Shown here: piece after piece, positions 27,561-36,519 of the stretch
Position numbering within the stretch: position 1 is the first letter of the stretch
Layout: every line of letters begins with the position of its first letter
Origin: Planotetraspora thailandica
GTDB taxonomy: Bacteria; Actinomycetota; Actinomycetes; Streptosporangiales; Streptosporangiaceae
Assembly: GCF_016863335.1 (NCBI RefSeq)
Contig: NZ_BOOR01000021.1
Location: 62,001-126,000, forward strand
DNA: 64,000 bases
Direction: 5' to 3'
Notes under the pieces: model-generated
Databases searched by the model: none
Seen by the model: only the letters and a program-made list of their open reading frames with translations
What the model was told of the DNA's origin: nothing
Position numbers and translations under genes: made by a program

Positions 27561-28216
27561 TTGTCCGACGGCCAGAGCGGCTCGGGGATCTCGAAGCCGA
27601 CCGGCTCGCCCCATTGGTTGCGGAAGCTCACCTCGTGCACCGGCCTGCGCGGGGCAACGCCCCATCGCCCGGTCGGGAACCCGAAGGTGACCGTGCAGGC
27701 GATCTCCCAGCCCTTGCCCTCGGGCACACCGAGGATCCGCATCGCCTCCGCGCCGTGGAACAGGCCGAGCACCGTGGTCAGCGCGCTGCCCACCCCGAAC
27801 GCGCGGGCCGCGAGCTGGGCGCTCCACACCGAGGGGTAGATCGAGCCGCCGCTCGGGTCGTTCCTGGTGAAGGCGAACAGCAGCAGCGGGTAGGCCTCGA
27901 AGTGGTCGGCGAGGTGAATCGACGACCTCATCACGCTGAGCGTGCGCTCGTCGCCCTCGGCCTCGGCCTTCTCCCTGGCGGCCTTGTAGTGGCCCTGGTA
28001 CAGGGTGCCGAGCGCGTCCCGGTAGAGCGGCCCGAGTTGCGCCTTCACCCCGGGGTCGTCCACCAGCATGAAACGCCATCCCTGCGCGTTTCCGCCGCTG
28101 GGAGCCCGTACGGCGGCGTCGAGGATGCGCTTCTGGATCTCCATGGGGATCGGGTCGGGCTTCACCCGGCGCATCGCCCGGGTCGTGTACAGCGCCTCGA
28201 AGATGTCCATGCTCAT
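27554..28216 (-). CDS. nitroreductase family protein
   Basis: A 220-residue FMN-dependent oxidoreductase: DIFEALYTTRAMRRVKPDPIP holds the Arg residues that bind FMN phosphate, RAPSGGNAQGWRFMLVDD the dimer-interface flavin loop, and GIGS-type contacts are represented by FGVGSALTTVLGLFHGAEAMRILGVPEGKGW. Likely NAD(P)H-dependent reduction of nitro, quinone or enone substrates; the substrate is unknown. The TGA stop lies within the truncated last copy of repeat array B. ATG 28216 or 28210 may be the start. Confidence 0.87.
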
Positions 28217-28296
28217 GGGGGGTCATCCCTTACTCGGGTCGGGGGGTGAAACAGGCGTGAACGCGTTTCGGGGACACATGGAGTGATCGGGGCCGG

Positions 28297-29418
28297 TCAG
28301 GCCAGGACGCCCGCCTTGCGCAAGGCCGCGGCCTCCTCCTCCGGCAGGCCCCAGCCGCTCAGGTCACGCAGGCGCGTGGCCGGGGCGAGGCCGCCGGTGC
28401 CGCTGCCCAGCAGCCGGGGCGCGGGAACCGGCTGCACGACGCCTTCCACCTCGACGAACGTGCCGCGGGCCTGGTTGTGCGGGTGCCGGGGGGCCTCGTC
28501 CATCGACAGCACGGGGGAGACGCAGGCGTCGGAGCCCTCGAAGACCGCCTCCCATTCCGCCCGGGTCCTGGTGAGGAACGCCTCGGTCAGCCGTTCATGG
28601 ATCCGTGGCCAGTTGGCCTGGTCGTCCCTGCTCGGCAGGTCGTCCAGGCCCATCCGGGCGACCATCTCGGCCCAGAACTGGGGTTCCAGGGGGCCGACCG
28701 CCAGGTATCCGCCGTCGGACGTCTCGTACGTGTCGTACATCGGGGCCCCGGTGTCCAGCAGGTTGGTGCCCCGCGAGCCCCAGGAGCCGTTCTGCACGCC
28801 GGCGTAGAACATCGAGAACAGCAGCGCCGCTCCGTCGACCATGGCGGCGTCGATCACCTGCCCCTTGCCGGTGCGCTCCCGCTCGAACAGGGCCAGGAGC
28901 ACGCCGTACGCGAGCATGAGGCCGCCGCCGGCGAAGTCGCCGAGGATGTTGATCGGGGGAGTCGGCTTGCCGCCGGCCCGCCCGAGCATCGACAACACTC
29001 CGGAGACGGCGATGTAGTCGATGTCGTGGCCCGCCCTCGGAGCGAGCGGCCCCTCCTGGCCCCAGCCGGTCATGCGGGCGTAGATCAGCCGGTCGTTCAC
29101 GGCGCGCAGGTCGTCGGGTCCGATGCCGAGCCGTTCGGCGACGCCCGGCCGGAACACCTCGATCACGACGTCGGCGCCGGCCGCCAGCTTCTTGAACGCC
29201 TCGACGCCGGCGGGAGATTTGAGGTCGATGCCGATGGTGTGCTTGCCGCGGTCCATCACGTCGTGACGCGGCTCGTCGCTCACGGCCGTCACGCGGTCGA
29301 TCCGCAGCACCTCGGCACCGTGGTCGGCGAGCATCATCCCGGCGAACGGGCCGGGGGCGAGACCGGCGAGCTCCAGCACGCGCACCCCGGCCAGTGGGCC
29401 TTTCCGGGGCTGTTCCAT
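28297..29418 (-). CDS. alpha-methylacyl-CoA racemase-like CoA-transferase family III protein
   Basis: A 373-residue CaiB/BaiF-fold enzyme. The residues match racemases better than transferases: His131 in HDIDYIAVSG and Asp161 in NILGDFAGGG align with the catalytic His126/Asp156 of mycobacterial MCR. DRGKHTIGIDLK and GKGQVIDAAMVDG are also typical. The reaction is epimerisation of 2-methylacyl-CoA so that branched chains can be beta-oxidised. ATG 29418 is six bases from GAGGAG. It lies about 1.2 kb from the TmsA/TmsB-like pair that probably makes methyl-branched lipids. Confidence 0.82.
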   Translation of the reverse strand: MEQPRKGPLAGVRVLELAGLAPGPFAGMMLADHGAEVLRIDRVTAVSDEPRHDVMDRGKHTIGIDLKSPAGVEAFKKLAAGADVVIEVFRPGVAERLGIGPDDLRAVNDRLIYARMTGWGQEGPLAPRAGHDIDYIAVSGVLSMLGRAGGKPTPPINILGDFAGGGLMLAYGVLLALFERERTGKGQVIDAAMVDGAALLFSMFYAGVQNGSWGSRGTNLLDTGAPMYDTYETSDGGYLAVGPLEPQFWAEMVARMGLDDLPSRDDQANWPRIHERLTEAFLTRTRAEWEAVFEGSDACVSPVLSMDEAPRHPHNQARGTFVEVEGVVQPVPAPRLLGSGTGGLAPATRLRDLSGWGLPEEEAAALRKAGVLA

Positions 29419-29492
29419 GCACATCTCCTCGAAGGGGCGTACGTTTTCTGCGCCCAGTAGAACATGTTTCTGGAGCGTGCGAGACTTCGGCC

Positions 29493-30470
29493 ATGATCTG
29501 GAAGCTTCTGGCACTTCCCCCGCTGCCCGAGGAAGCTTTACGCGGTCTCCTCGGCAGCCTGGACGATCGCATCGACATCACCGTCCCCGCCCGGCGCGAC
29601 CGTGCGGCCCTGTTGGAGGCCCTGCCCGAGGCCGACATCGTCGTGGGTGACTGGAGCGGCATGCTCGCGCTCGACGCGGAAGCCGTACGGCATGCCCCCC
29701 GGCTGGCCTTCCTACAGCAGCCGTCGGTCGGCGTGGACGGGCATGACCTCGACGCGCTCGCGAAGGCCGGCGTGCCGGTGGCGAACACGGCGGGCGTCAA
29801 CGCCGACGCGGTCGCCGAATGGTGTCTCGCCGCGGCACTGGCGTTGCTGCGCCACCTGGCCTCGAGCGACCGGGAGATGCGGGCGGGCGGCTGGCCGCAG
29901 TTCACCGTCCAGCGCCGCGAACTCGCCGGAGCCCGCGTCGGCGTCGTCGGCTTCGGCCCGGTCGGCGCCTCCTGCGCCCGCAAGTTCGGCGCGCTGGGGT
30001 GCCAGGTGTCCTACTGGTCCCGCACCGCCAAGCAGGAGTCGTACGGCGCGGCCTACCTCGACCTGGACTCCCTGACCGCCTCCAGTGACGTGCTGGTGCT
30101 CGCCGTCCCTCTGACCGACGAGACACGCGGCATGTTCGACGCCGTACGGCTGTCGCGTATGCCGGCGGGGGCCGTGCTCGTCAACGCGGCCAGGGGTGGG
30201 ATCGTCGACCAGGACGCGCTGATCGCGTCATTGGAGTCGGGTCACCTGTCCGGGGCGGCGCTCGACGTCTACGACTCCGAGCCGCCCGGCGCCGATGATC
30301 CGTTGCGCTCGTGCACGAACGTCCTGTTGTCTCCGCACGCCGCAGGCGCGACCCCGCAGGCCACCGGCCGGCTCCTTCAGGCCGTGCTGGACAACCTGGC
30401 CGCCGCGGTCGGGGGGCGCCCGGTGGCCAATGTCGTCAACGGGGTGACCCCCGCCATTCGACGTCGTTGA
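29493..30470 (+). CDS. D-isomer-specific 2-hydroxyacid dehydrogenase
   Basis: A 325-residue NAD-dependent dehydrogenase. The Rossmann motif is VGVVGFGPVGASCARKFGALG; VNAARGGIVDQDALIASLESG contains the substrate Arg; the Glu appears in DVYDSEPP and the catalytic His in LLSPHAAGAT. The third Gly of the motif is kept (GFGPVG). Substrate unknown. It is divergent from the racemase gene (74 bases) and precedes the TmsA-like gene by 173 bases. Confidence 0.88.
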   Translation: MIWKLLALPPLPEEALRGLLGSLDDRIDITVPARRDRAALLEALPEADIVVGDWSGMLALDAEAVRHAPRLAFLQQPSVGVDGHDLDALAKAGVPVANTAGVNADAVAEWCLAAALALLRHLASSDREMRAGGWPQFTVQRRELAGARVGVVGFGPVGASCARKFGALGCQVSYWSRTAKQESYGAAYLDLDSLTASSDVLVLAVPLTDETRGMFDAVRLSRMPAGAVLVNAARGGIVDQDALIASLESGHLSGAALDVYDSEPPGADDPLRSCTNVLLSPHAAGATPQATGRLLQAVLDNLAAAVGGRPVANVVNGVTPAIRRR

Positions 30471-30643
30471 CCTGCGCAGATGTGTTCGGCCAGGCCACCT
30501 GGCGGTGGGATTTCCGCATCTTGCCGATTGCTATGGGATACCCGGATGATTTTCGCGAGCGTAACGTGTCTACTCTGGTCTGCGGTGTTTTCCAGGGATA
30601 GCTTGCCTAGAGGGCGGTCTTGATGATCCATGGGGGTGGTGTC

Positions 30644-32017
30644 ATGCCAGCGGGCGCGACGACCGATATGACCGCCCATAAGAAGGCAGTCGAGCAGATC
30701 AGGGAGTCCTTCGCGGCGATGCCCGAGGACGCGGCTCCGCGGCTTGCCAAGGCGACCACGAACCTGTTCCGGTTCCGCGAGTCCGCCAAGACGGCGTCGC
30801 TGTCGGCCAGGGACCTGGATCAGGTGATCGAGGTGGACCCCGTGGCCATGACGGCCGAGGTCCAGGGCATGACGACCTACGAGCACCTGGTGGACGCCAC
30901 GTTGCCGTACGGGCTCATGCCGTACGTGGTGCCACAGCTGAAGACGATCACGCTCGGGGGCGCGGTCACCGGTCTCGGCATCGAGTCGACGAGCTTCAAG
31001 GACGGCCTGCCGCACGAGTCGGTGGAGGAGTTGGAGATCCTCACCGGCGACGGGCGGGTCGTCGTGGCCCGTGCCGACAACGAGTACGCCGACCTCTTCA
31101 ACGCCTTTCCCAACTCCTACGGCACGCTGGGCTACGCCCTGCGCATCCGCATCAAGCTGGCCAAGGTCAAGCCGTTCGTACGCCTGACGCACATCCGTTT
31201 CACCGACGCCGACAAATGCATGCTCGCCATGCAGGAGATCTGCGAGAGTCGGCGGCACGAGGGCGAGCAGGTCGACTTCGTGGACGGCACGTACTTCAGC
31301 CCGAACGAGCTGTACATCACAGTCGGCACATTCGCGGACAAGGCGCCGTACACGTCCGACTACACCGGGATGCGCATCTACTACCAGTCGATCCGCACCC
31401 GTCCCCGTGACTGGCTCACCGTGCGCGACTACCTGTGGCGCTGGGACACCGACTGGTTCTGGTGCTCGCGCGCGTTCGGCGTGCAGCAGCCGCTGGTCCG
31501 CTCCCTGGTGCCGCGGCGCTGGCTGCGCTCGGACGTGTACCGCAAGCTGGTCGGGTTCGACCAGAAGCACGGGGTGACCGCCCGGATCGACCGGTGGCGG
31601 GACAGGCCGGTGAGCGAGTCGGTCATCCAGGACGTCGAGGTGCCGGTCGAGCGTGGCGCCGAGTTCCTCGAGTTCTTCCAGAACGAGGTCGGCATGGCGC
31701 CCGTCTGGATGTGCCCGTTGAAGGCGACCCGCGACTGGCCGATCTACCCGCTGGAGCCGGGCAAGCTCTACATCAACTTCGGCTTCTGGGGCATGGTCCC
31801 GTTGCCGCGTGGTCAGCAGGACGGCTACTACAACCGTCTCATCGAGCGTGACGTGCACAGGCTCGGTGGCCACAAGTCGCTGTACTCCAGCTCCTTCTAT
31901 GAGCGCGAGGAGTTCTGGCGGCTGTACAACGGGGACTCGTACTGGCCGGTCAAGCATTCGTACGATCCGGGTGGGCGGCTGCTCGACCTGTACGACAAGT
32001 GTGTTCGGGCCCGGTAG
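30644..32017 (+). CDS. tmsA: FAD-dependent oxidoreductase, TmsA/BfaA-like (10-methylene fatty acid reductase)
   Basis: A 457-residue VAO/PCMH-type flavoprotein. PYVVPQLKTITLGGAVTGLGIESTSFKDGLPHES is the FAD pyrophosphate-binding loop; the C-terminal half is rich in Trp/Tyr. With the adjacent cyclopropane-synthase-like methyltransferase it matches the actinobacterial pair that converts oleoyl phospholipid to 10-methylstearate: methylenation, then reduction by the flavoprotein. ATG 30644 has GGGGG seven bases before it; TTG 30620 and ATG 30623 are in-frame alternatives. It is separated by 54 bases from tmsB. The symbol is by analogy. Confidence 0.78.
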   Translation: MPAGATTDMTAHKKAVEQIRESFAAMPEDAAPRLAKATTNLFRFRESAKTASLSARDLDQVIEVDPVAMTAEVQGMTTYEHLVDATLPYGLMPYVVPQLKTITLGGAVTGLGIESTSFKDGLPHESVEELEILTGDGRVVVARADNEYADLFNAFPNSYGTLGYALRIRIKLAKVKPFVRLTHIRFTDADKCMLAMQEICESRRHEGEQVDFVDGTYFSPNELYITVGTFADKAPYTSDYTGMRIYYQSIRTRPRDWLTVRDYLWRWDTDWFWCSRAFGVQQPLVRSLVPRRWLRSDVYRKLVGFDQKHGVTARIDRWRDRPVSESVIQDVEVPVERGAEFLEFFQNEVGMAPVWMCPLKATRDWPIYPLEPGKLYINFGFWGMVPLPRGQQDGYYNRLIERDVHRLGGHKSLYSSSFYEREEFWRLYNGDSYWPVKHSYDPGGRLLDLYDKCVRAR

Positions 32018-32071
32018 GCAGTTCCTACGTGTGGATTTCGTACGAGATTTCGTACGTGGGGAGAGGTTGAA

Positions 32072-33328
32072 ATGACTCTTGCCGAGATTTTCGAGAAAAT
32101 CGTTGGCAGTGACGCGGGCGTGCAGTTCACCGCGTACGACGGAAGCAAGGCGGGGTCCGACAGCGACATCCGCATCGACGTGAAGTCGCCTCAGGCGGTG
32201 GCCTACCTCGCCAAGGCGCCGGGCGAGATGGGCCTCGCGAGGGCGTACATCTCCGGGCACATCGACGTGCACGGCGACATGTACACGCTGCTCGACCGCA
32301 TGTGGTCGCTGACGCTCAACGACCTGCCGCTCAGCGAGAAGATCGCCGCCATCCGCACCCTCGGCCCCAAGCCGCTGCTGATGAAGGCCCCCCCGCCGCC
32401 GCAGGAGATGCGCCGCAGCACCATGGCCCGGCTCGGCAGCCGCCACGCCAAGCAGCGTGACGCCGAGGCGATCCACCACCACTACGACGTCTCCAACAAG
32501 TTCTACGAGTGGGTGCTCGGTCCCTCGATGGCGTACACCTGCGCGGTCTTCCCGTCCGCCGACGCGACGCTCGAGGAGGCGCAGTACACCAAGTTCGACC
32601 TCGTGGCCAAGAAGCTGGACCTCCAGCCGGGCATGCGCCTGCTCGACGTGGGGTGCGGCTGGGGCGGCATGGTGATGCACGCCGCCCGGGAGTACGGCGT
32701 CAAGGGACTCGGCGTGACGCTGTCGCGCCAGCAGGCCGAATGGGCGCAGAAGGCGATCGCCGAGGCGGGCCTGTCCGAGCTGGCCGAGGTCCGGTACATG
32801 GACTACCGCGACGTCGCCGAGACCGGCTTCGACCGGGTCAGCTCGATCGGCCTGACCGAGCACATCGGCAAGGCCCAGCTCGCGTCGTATTTTTCCTTCC
32901 TGTACGGCAAGCTCAAGCCGGGCGGCCGGCTGCTCAACCACTGCATCACCCGCCCCACCGGCATCGAGAAGACCATCAACCAGGGCGGCTTCATCAACCG
33001 CTACGTCTTCCCCGACGGTGAGCTGGAGTCGGTGGGCCACCTGGTCCGCCAGATGGAGGACATCGGCTACGAGATCCGCCACGAGGAGAACCTGCGCGAG
33101 CACTACGCGCTGACCCTCCGCGAGTGGTGCAAGAACCTCGACGACCATTGGGACGAGGCCGTCGCCGAGGTGGGCGAGGGCACCGCCCGGGTCTGGCGCC
33201 TCTACATGGCGGGCTGCGTGGTCGGGTTCGAGCGGAACAAGGTGCAGCTGCACCAGGTGCTCGGCGTCAGGCTCGACGACAACGCGTCCGCGCAGGTTCC
33301 GCTCCGCCCCTCGATCTCCTGGCCCTGA
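32072..33328 (+). CDS. tmsB: cyclopropane synthase-family methyltransferase, TmsB/BfaB-like
   Basis: A 418-residue SAM-dependent lipid methyltransferase. HHHYDVSNKFYEWVLGPSMAYTCAVF (about 135-160) is the conserved entrance with the phospholipid-binding residues; LLDVGCGWGGM (190-200) is SAM motif I; LTEHIGKAQL follows. Compared with plain cyclopropane synthases, the N-terminal 110 residues are longer, as in 10-methylene-fatty-acid synthases. It would add a methylene to oleoyl chains of membrane phospholipids, which the preceding flavoprotein reduces. A strong terminator follows 27 bases after the stop. Confidence 0.82.
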   Translation: MTLAEIFEKIVGSDAGVQFTAYDGSKAGSDSDIRIDVKSPQAVAYLAKAPGEMGLARAYISGHIDVHGDMYTLLDRMWSLTLNDLPLSEKIAAIRTLGPKPLLMKAPPPPQEMRRSTMARLGSRHAKQRDAEAIHHHYDVSNKFYEWVLGPSMAYTCAVFPSADATLEEAQYTKFDLVAKKLDLQPGMRLLDVGCGWGGMVMHAAREYGVKGLGVTLSRQQAEWAQKAIAEAGLSELAEVRYMDYRDVAETGFDRVSSIGLTEHIGKAQLASYFSFLYGKLKPGGRLLNHCITRPTGIEKTINQGGFINRYVFPDGELESVGHLVRQMEDIGYEIRHEENLREHYALTLREWCKNLDDHWDEAVAEVGEGTARVWRLYMAGCVVGFERNKVQLHQVLGVRLDDNASAQVPLRPSISWP

Positions 33329-33354
33329 TCGGCTCCGAGGAGAGAAGCGCCGCG

Positions 33355-33383
33355 AAAAGGGCGCGCGGTTTGCGCGCCCTTTT
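33355..33383 (+). terminator. intrinsic terminator of the tmsAB-like operon
   Basis: AAAAGGGCGCGC (33355-33366), loop GGTTT, GCGCGCCCTTTT (33372-33383): a perfect 12-bp stem ending in a T run. Repeat array C starts 22 bases later, so the array lies outside the operon's transcript. Confidence 0.9.
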
Positions 33384-33404
33384 GGAGCGCCCCTCCCCCT
33401 TGCG

Positions 33405-33628
33405 CGTGATCATGCAGAAGTTCGCATGCGTGCGGGTTGAGGTGCGCAAACTCGGGCCGTGATCATGCAGAAGTTCGGGTGCATGTGCGTTGAGCTGCGC
33501 GGACTCGGGGCGTGATCATGCAGAAGCTCGCGTGCAGGCACGACGAGCTGCGACGACGCAGATCGTGATCATGCAGAAGTTCGTGCCCGGCCGGCCTGAA
33601 CTGCGCCGACATCGGGCGTGATCATGCA
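33405..33628 (+). repeat. 53-base-period repeat array C (four units plus a truncated end copy)
   Basis: Core copies CGTGATCATGCAGAAGTTCG at 33405-33424, 33458-33477, 33511-33530 (one mismatch, ...AAGCTCG) and 33564-33583, then CGTGATCATGCA at 33617-33628. All steps are exactly 53 bases. The four 33-base intervals are partly alike: GAGGTG, GAGCTG, GAGCTG and GAACTG at offset 15-20, each followed by CGC or CGA. This fills most of the 351-base gap between the tmsB terminator and the first P450 gene; the truncated copy is 52 bases from the P450 start. Confidence 0.95.
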
Positions 33629-33679
33629 CGGACCGCGGCGAGACTTGACGCATCCCACCGCGTGGACAACGTTGGTGGA

Positions 33680-34954
33680 ATGAGTGTCGCGCCGGAACTC
33701 GATCTTTCGCGCATTCCGTTCTGGGGGCAGCCTCGCGCTCAGCGCCTGGAAGCCTTCCGGCGGCTTCGTGAGCTGGATCGGCCGGTCTTCCTCCCCGAGG
33801 ACAAGATCCCTTTCCTGCCTCACGGGCGCGGCTTCTATGCGCTCGTACGGCATGCGGACGTGTCCGAGGCCAGCAGGAACGCCGGCGTGTTCAGCAGCGA
33901 GCCGACGTCCAACAGCATTCCGGACATGCCCCGCTGGCTGGCCCTGTACTTCGGCTCGATGATCAATATGGACGACCCCCGGCATGCGAGGCTGCGGCGG
34001 ATCGTCTCGCGGGCTTTCACGCCCCGCGTCCTCGCCAAGATGGAGGAGGACCTTCAGCGAGCGGCTGAAGAGATCGTCGATCGGGCCGTCAAGGAGGGCC
34101 CCGGCGACTTCGTCCCCCAGATTGCCGCAAAACTCCCCGTACAAGTCATATGTGACATGATCGGTATTCCGCCAAAATTTCATGGCATGGTGCTTAGCCG
34201 TACGAACACGATCTTGGCTAACGCCGACTCGGAATATTCGGGGTTCGGGGTCAACTACGCGCGGCCGGAGGCGCGGCCGAGCCGATGGGCGACCGCGCGT
34301 GGCCTGATCAAGCTGCTTCAGGCGGGCCACGAGCTCAGCGCGCTGGCCCAGCGCCTCGGCCGTGAGCGCCGCCTCAACCCGACCGGTGACCTGACCAGCC
34401 TGCTGGTCAACGGGGACGAGCGGCTCACCACGCAGGAGCTCGGATCGTTCTTCATCCTGCTGGTCGTGGCGGGAAGCGAGACGACGCGCAATGCCATCAG
34501 TCACGGGCTGAAGGCGTTCACCGACAATCCCGGTCAGCGTGAACTGCTGATGAGTGATTTCGAGAAGTACATCCCGGGCGCCGTCGAAGAAATCATCCGC
34601 TATTCGACTCCGGTCATCCAGTTCCGCCGCACGCTCGCGCGTGATCACACGATGAACGGCATGGACTACAAGAAAGGCGACAAGGTCCTGCTGTTCTACA
34701 ACTCGGCCAACCGTGATGAAGCCGTCTTTGTGGATCCGGACGTCTTCGACATCACCCGCGCACCGAATCCGCACGTCGGATTCGGTGGGCCTGGTCCGCA
34801 TTACTGCCTCGGCGCCCATCTCGCCAGGCGTGAGATCACAGTGATGTTCCGTGAGCTTTTCACCCGTATGCCAGAAATTCGGGTGGAAGGTGAGCCTTCT
34901 TACCTTTTGTCTAATTTCATTAACGGCATCAAGCACATGCGTTTCCGCTTCTGA
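33680..34954 (+). CDS. cytochrome P450, first of a tandem pair
   Basis: A 424-residue soluble P450. The heme loop is VGFGGPGPHYCLGAHLARREI with Cys376 as iron ligand; the I-helix oxygen-binding stretch is ILLVVAGSETTRNAISHG; the ExxR motif lies in AVEEIIRYSTP. The I-helix and heme motifs are close to the CYP124/125/142 group of actinobacteria, which hydroxylate methyl-branched lipids and sterol side chains; that subfamily guess is from motifs only. ATG 33680 follows GGTGG. It lies between repeat arrays C and D, and downstream of the tmsAB-like pair. Confidence 0.9.
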   Translation: MSVAPELDLSRIPFWGQPRAQRLEAFRRLRELDRPVFLPEDKIPFLPHGRGFYALVRHADVSEASRNAGVFSSEPTSNSIPDMPRWLALYFGSMINMDDPRHARLRRIVSRAFTPRVLAKMEEDLQRAAEEIVDRAVKEGPGDFVPQIAAKLPVQVICDMIGIPPKFHGMVLSRTNTILANADSEYSGFGVNYARPEARPSRWATARGLIKLLQAGHELSALAQRLGRERRLNPTGDLTSLLVNGDERLTTQELGSFFILLVVAGSETTRNAISHGLKAFTDNPGQRELLMSDFEKYIPGAVEEIIRYSTPVIQFRRTLARDHTMNGMDYKKGDKVLLFYNSANRDEAVFVDPDVFDITRAPNPHVGFGGPGPHYCLGAHLARREITVMFRELFTRMPEIRVEGEPSYLLSNFINGIKHMRFRF

Positions 34955-34955
34955 C

Positions 34956-35126
34956 TGCATGATCACGCTCGGTGTTCGCGCAGGTGGGAGACCATGTTTC
35001 CGAACTTCTGCATGATCACGATTCGCGAAGCCGCTGGTCCGGACCGTTTCGGCGAACTTCTGTATGATCACGCCAACAAAGGTGCGCTGGCCGGCGGGTA
35101 TTTTCGCGAACTTCTGCATGATCACG
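34956..35126 (-). repeat. 53-base-period repeat array D (truncated end copy plus three units)
   Basis: Read on the + strand: TGCATGATCACG at 34956-34967 (truncated), then CGAACTTCTGCATGATCACG at 35001-35020, 35053-35072 (one mismatch, TGTATG) and 35107-35126. Ends are 53, 52 and 54 bases apart, so the 53-base phase is restored over two steps. The intervals keep CAGGTG, CTGGTC and CTGGCC at the equivalent offset. It begins one base after the stop of the first P450 and ends about 70 bases before the second. Orientation is opposite to array C. Confidence 0.93.
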
Positions 35127-35199
35127 GGTAAAGGCGGTGGGGTGTGGCAGGATAAAACCGAATGTCGTTCTAGTTCCAAAACCCCCGGGAGGATCGGCC

Positions 35200-36474
35200 A
35201 TGAGGACTCCGCCTGCGGAGCATTTTCCCATCGGGTCGGCCGCTGACATCAATCTGTCCGACTGGACCTTCTGGTCGCGTCCGCCCGCGGATCGGGAACA
35301 CGCCTTCCGCCTGCTGCGGGAGTTGGACAGGCCCGCCTTCTTCGAAGAGCCCGATGTCTCGTTCGTCTCGGTCAAGGGCCTCGGATATCACGCGCTCGTA
35401 CGGCATGCCGACATCCTGGAGGCCAGCCGTAACCCGGAAATCTTCGCCTCGGGCCTGGGTGGCGCGACCAACATCATCGACATGCCGGCCGAGTTCACCG
35501 AATACTTCGGCTCGATGATCAGCATGGACGACCCCCGGCACGCCCGCCTGCGCCGCATCGTGTCACGCGCCTTCACTCCCAAGATGATCAGGCAGTTCGA
35601 GGCCGACGTGGAGGTCGCCGCGGCACGGATCGTCGACGACCTGCTGGAGAAGGGCTCCGGCTGCGATTTCGTCGCCGAGGTGGCCGCCCGGCTCCCGCTG
35701 AAGATCATCTGCGACATGATGGGCATCCCCGAGAGTGAATACGCCTTCGTCTTCGACCGGTCGAACATGATCCTCGGCGGCAACGACCCCGAATACGTCA
35801 GCGACCCCGAGTCGGTCGGGACGGCCCTGCTCACCGCCGCCATGGAGCTTCAGGAGCTCGTGCAGAGGCTCGCGGCCGAAAGGCTCGGCAATCCCACCAA
35901 CGACCTGACGTCGTCCCTGGTGAACGCCAACATCGACGGGGAGCGCCTGACCGCGCAGGAGCTCGGCTCCTTCTTCATCCTGCTCGTCGTCGCCGGCAAC
36001 GAGACCACCCGCAACGCCATCTCGTACGGCATGCGCCTGCTGACGCTCAACCCCGACCAGAGACGCCGGTGGATCGAGGACATCGACGGCCGGGCGCCCG
36101 GCGCCGTCGAGGAGATCGTCAGGCTGGCCTCGCCGGTCAACTACATGCGGCGCAAGGTGACCCGTGACCACGAGATGAACGGCAACCTCTACCGCAAGGG
36201 GGAGAAGGTCGTCCTCTACTACTGGTCCGCCAACCGCGACGAGAGCGTCTTCACCGACCCGGACGTCTTCGACATCATGCGCTCACCCAACCCGCATGTG
36301 GGGTTCGGCGGGCCCGGCCCGCATTTCTGCCTGGGGGCTCATCTGGCCCGGCGGGAGATCACCGTCATGTTCCGCGAGCTGCTCCGGCGGGTGCCCAAGA
36401 TCGAGGCCGGGGAGCCCGAGCGCCTGTTCTCCAGCTTCATCAACGGCATCAAGCGCATGGATTGCACCTTTTAA
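35200..36474 (+). CDS. cytochrome P450, second of a tandem pair
   Basis: A 424-residue P450, the same length as its neighbour and plainly a paralogue (shared segments LVRHADI-EASRN, STMISMDDPRHARLRRIVSRAFTP-like, ELGSFFILLVVAGNETTRNAIS). Heme loop VGFGGPGPHFCLGAHLARREI with Cys377. AGNETTRNAI in the I-helix is the form found in CYP124-like lipid omega-hydroxylases. ATG 35200 has GGGAGG upstream. No ferredoxin or reductase gene is next to either P450, so electrons must come from elsewhere. Confidence 0.9.
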   Translation: MRTPPAEHFPIGSAADINLSDWTFWSRPPADREHAFRLLRELDRPAFFEEPDVSFVSVKGLGYHALVRHADILEASRNPEIFASGLGGATNIIDMPAEFTEYFGSMISMDDPRHARLRRIVSRAFTPKMIRQFEADVEVAAARIVDDLLEKGSGCDFVAEVAARLPLKIICDMMGIPESEYAFVFDRSNMILGGNDPEYVSDPESVGTALLTAAMELQELVQRLAAERLGNPTNDLTSSLVNANIDGERLTAQELGSFFILLVVAGNETTRNAISYGMRLLTLNPDQRRRWIEDIDGRAPGAVEEIVRLASPVNYMRRKVTRDHEMNGNLYRKGEKVVLYYWSANRDESVFTDPDVFDIMRSPNPHVGFGGPGPHFCLGAHLARREITVMFRELLRRVPKIEAGEPERLFSSFINGIKRMDCTF

Positions 36475-36477
36475 CCG

Positions 36478-36519
36478 CCGTGCTCTCCCCTCCGCGAAAA
36501 GGCGGAGGGGAGAGCACGG
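36478..36519. terminator. bidirectional hairpin terminator
   Basis: CCGTGCTCTCCCCTCCGC pairs over all 18 bases with GCGGAGGGGAGAGCACGG around a GAAAAG loop. It sits exactly between two convergent stops (36474 and 36520). Confidence 0.92.

Noticed and set aside
33405-33628. CRISPR array
   Set aside because: Regular repeats and intervals with a degenerate last repeat look CRISPR-like. But the 20-base repeat is short, the intervals share in-phase motifs and partial similarity, the arrays have only three to five units, they are spread in both orientations, and no cas gene is present.
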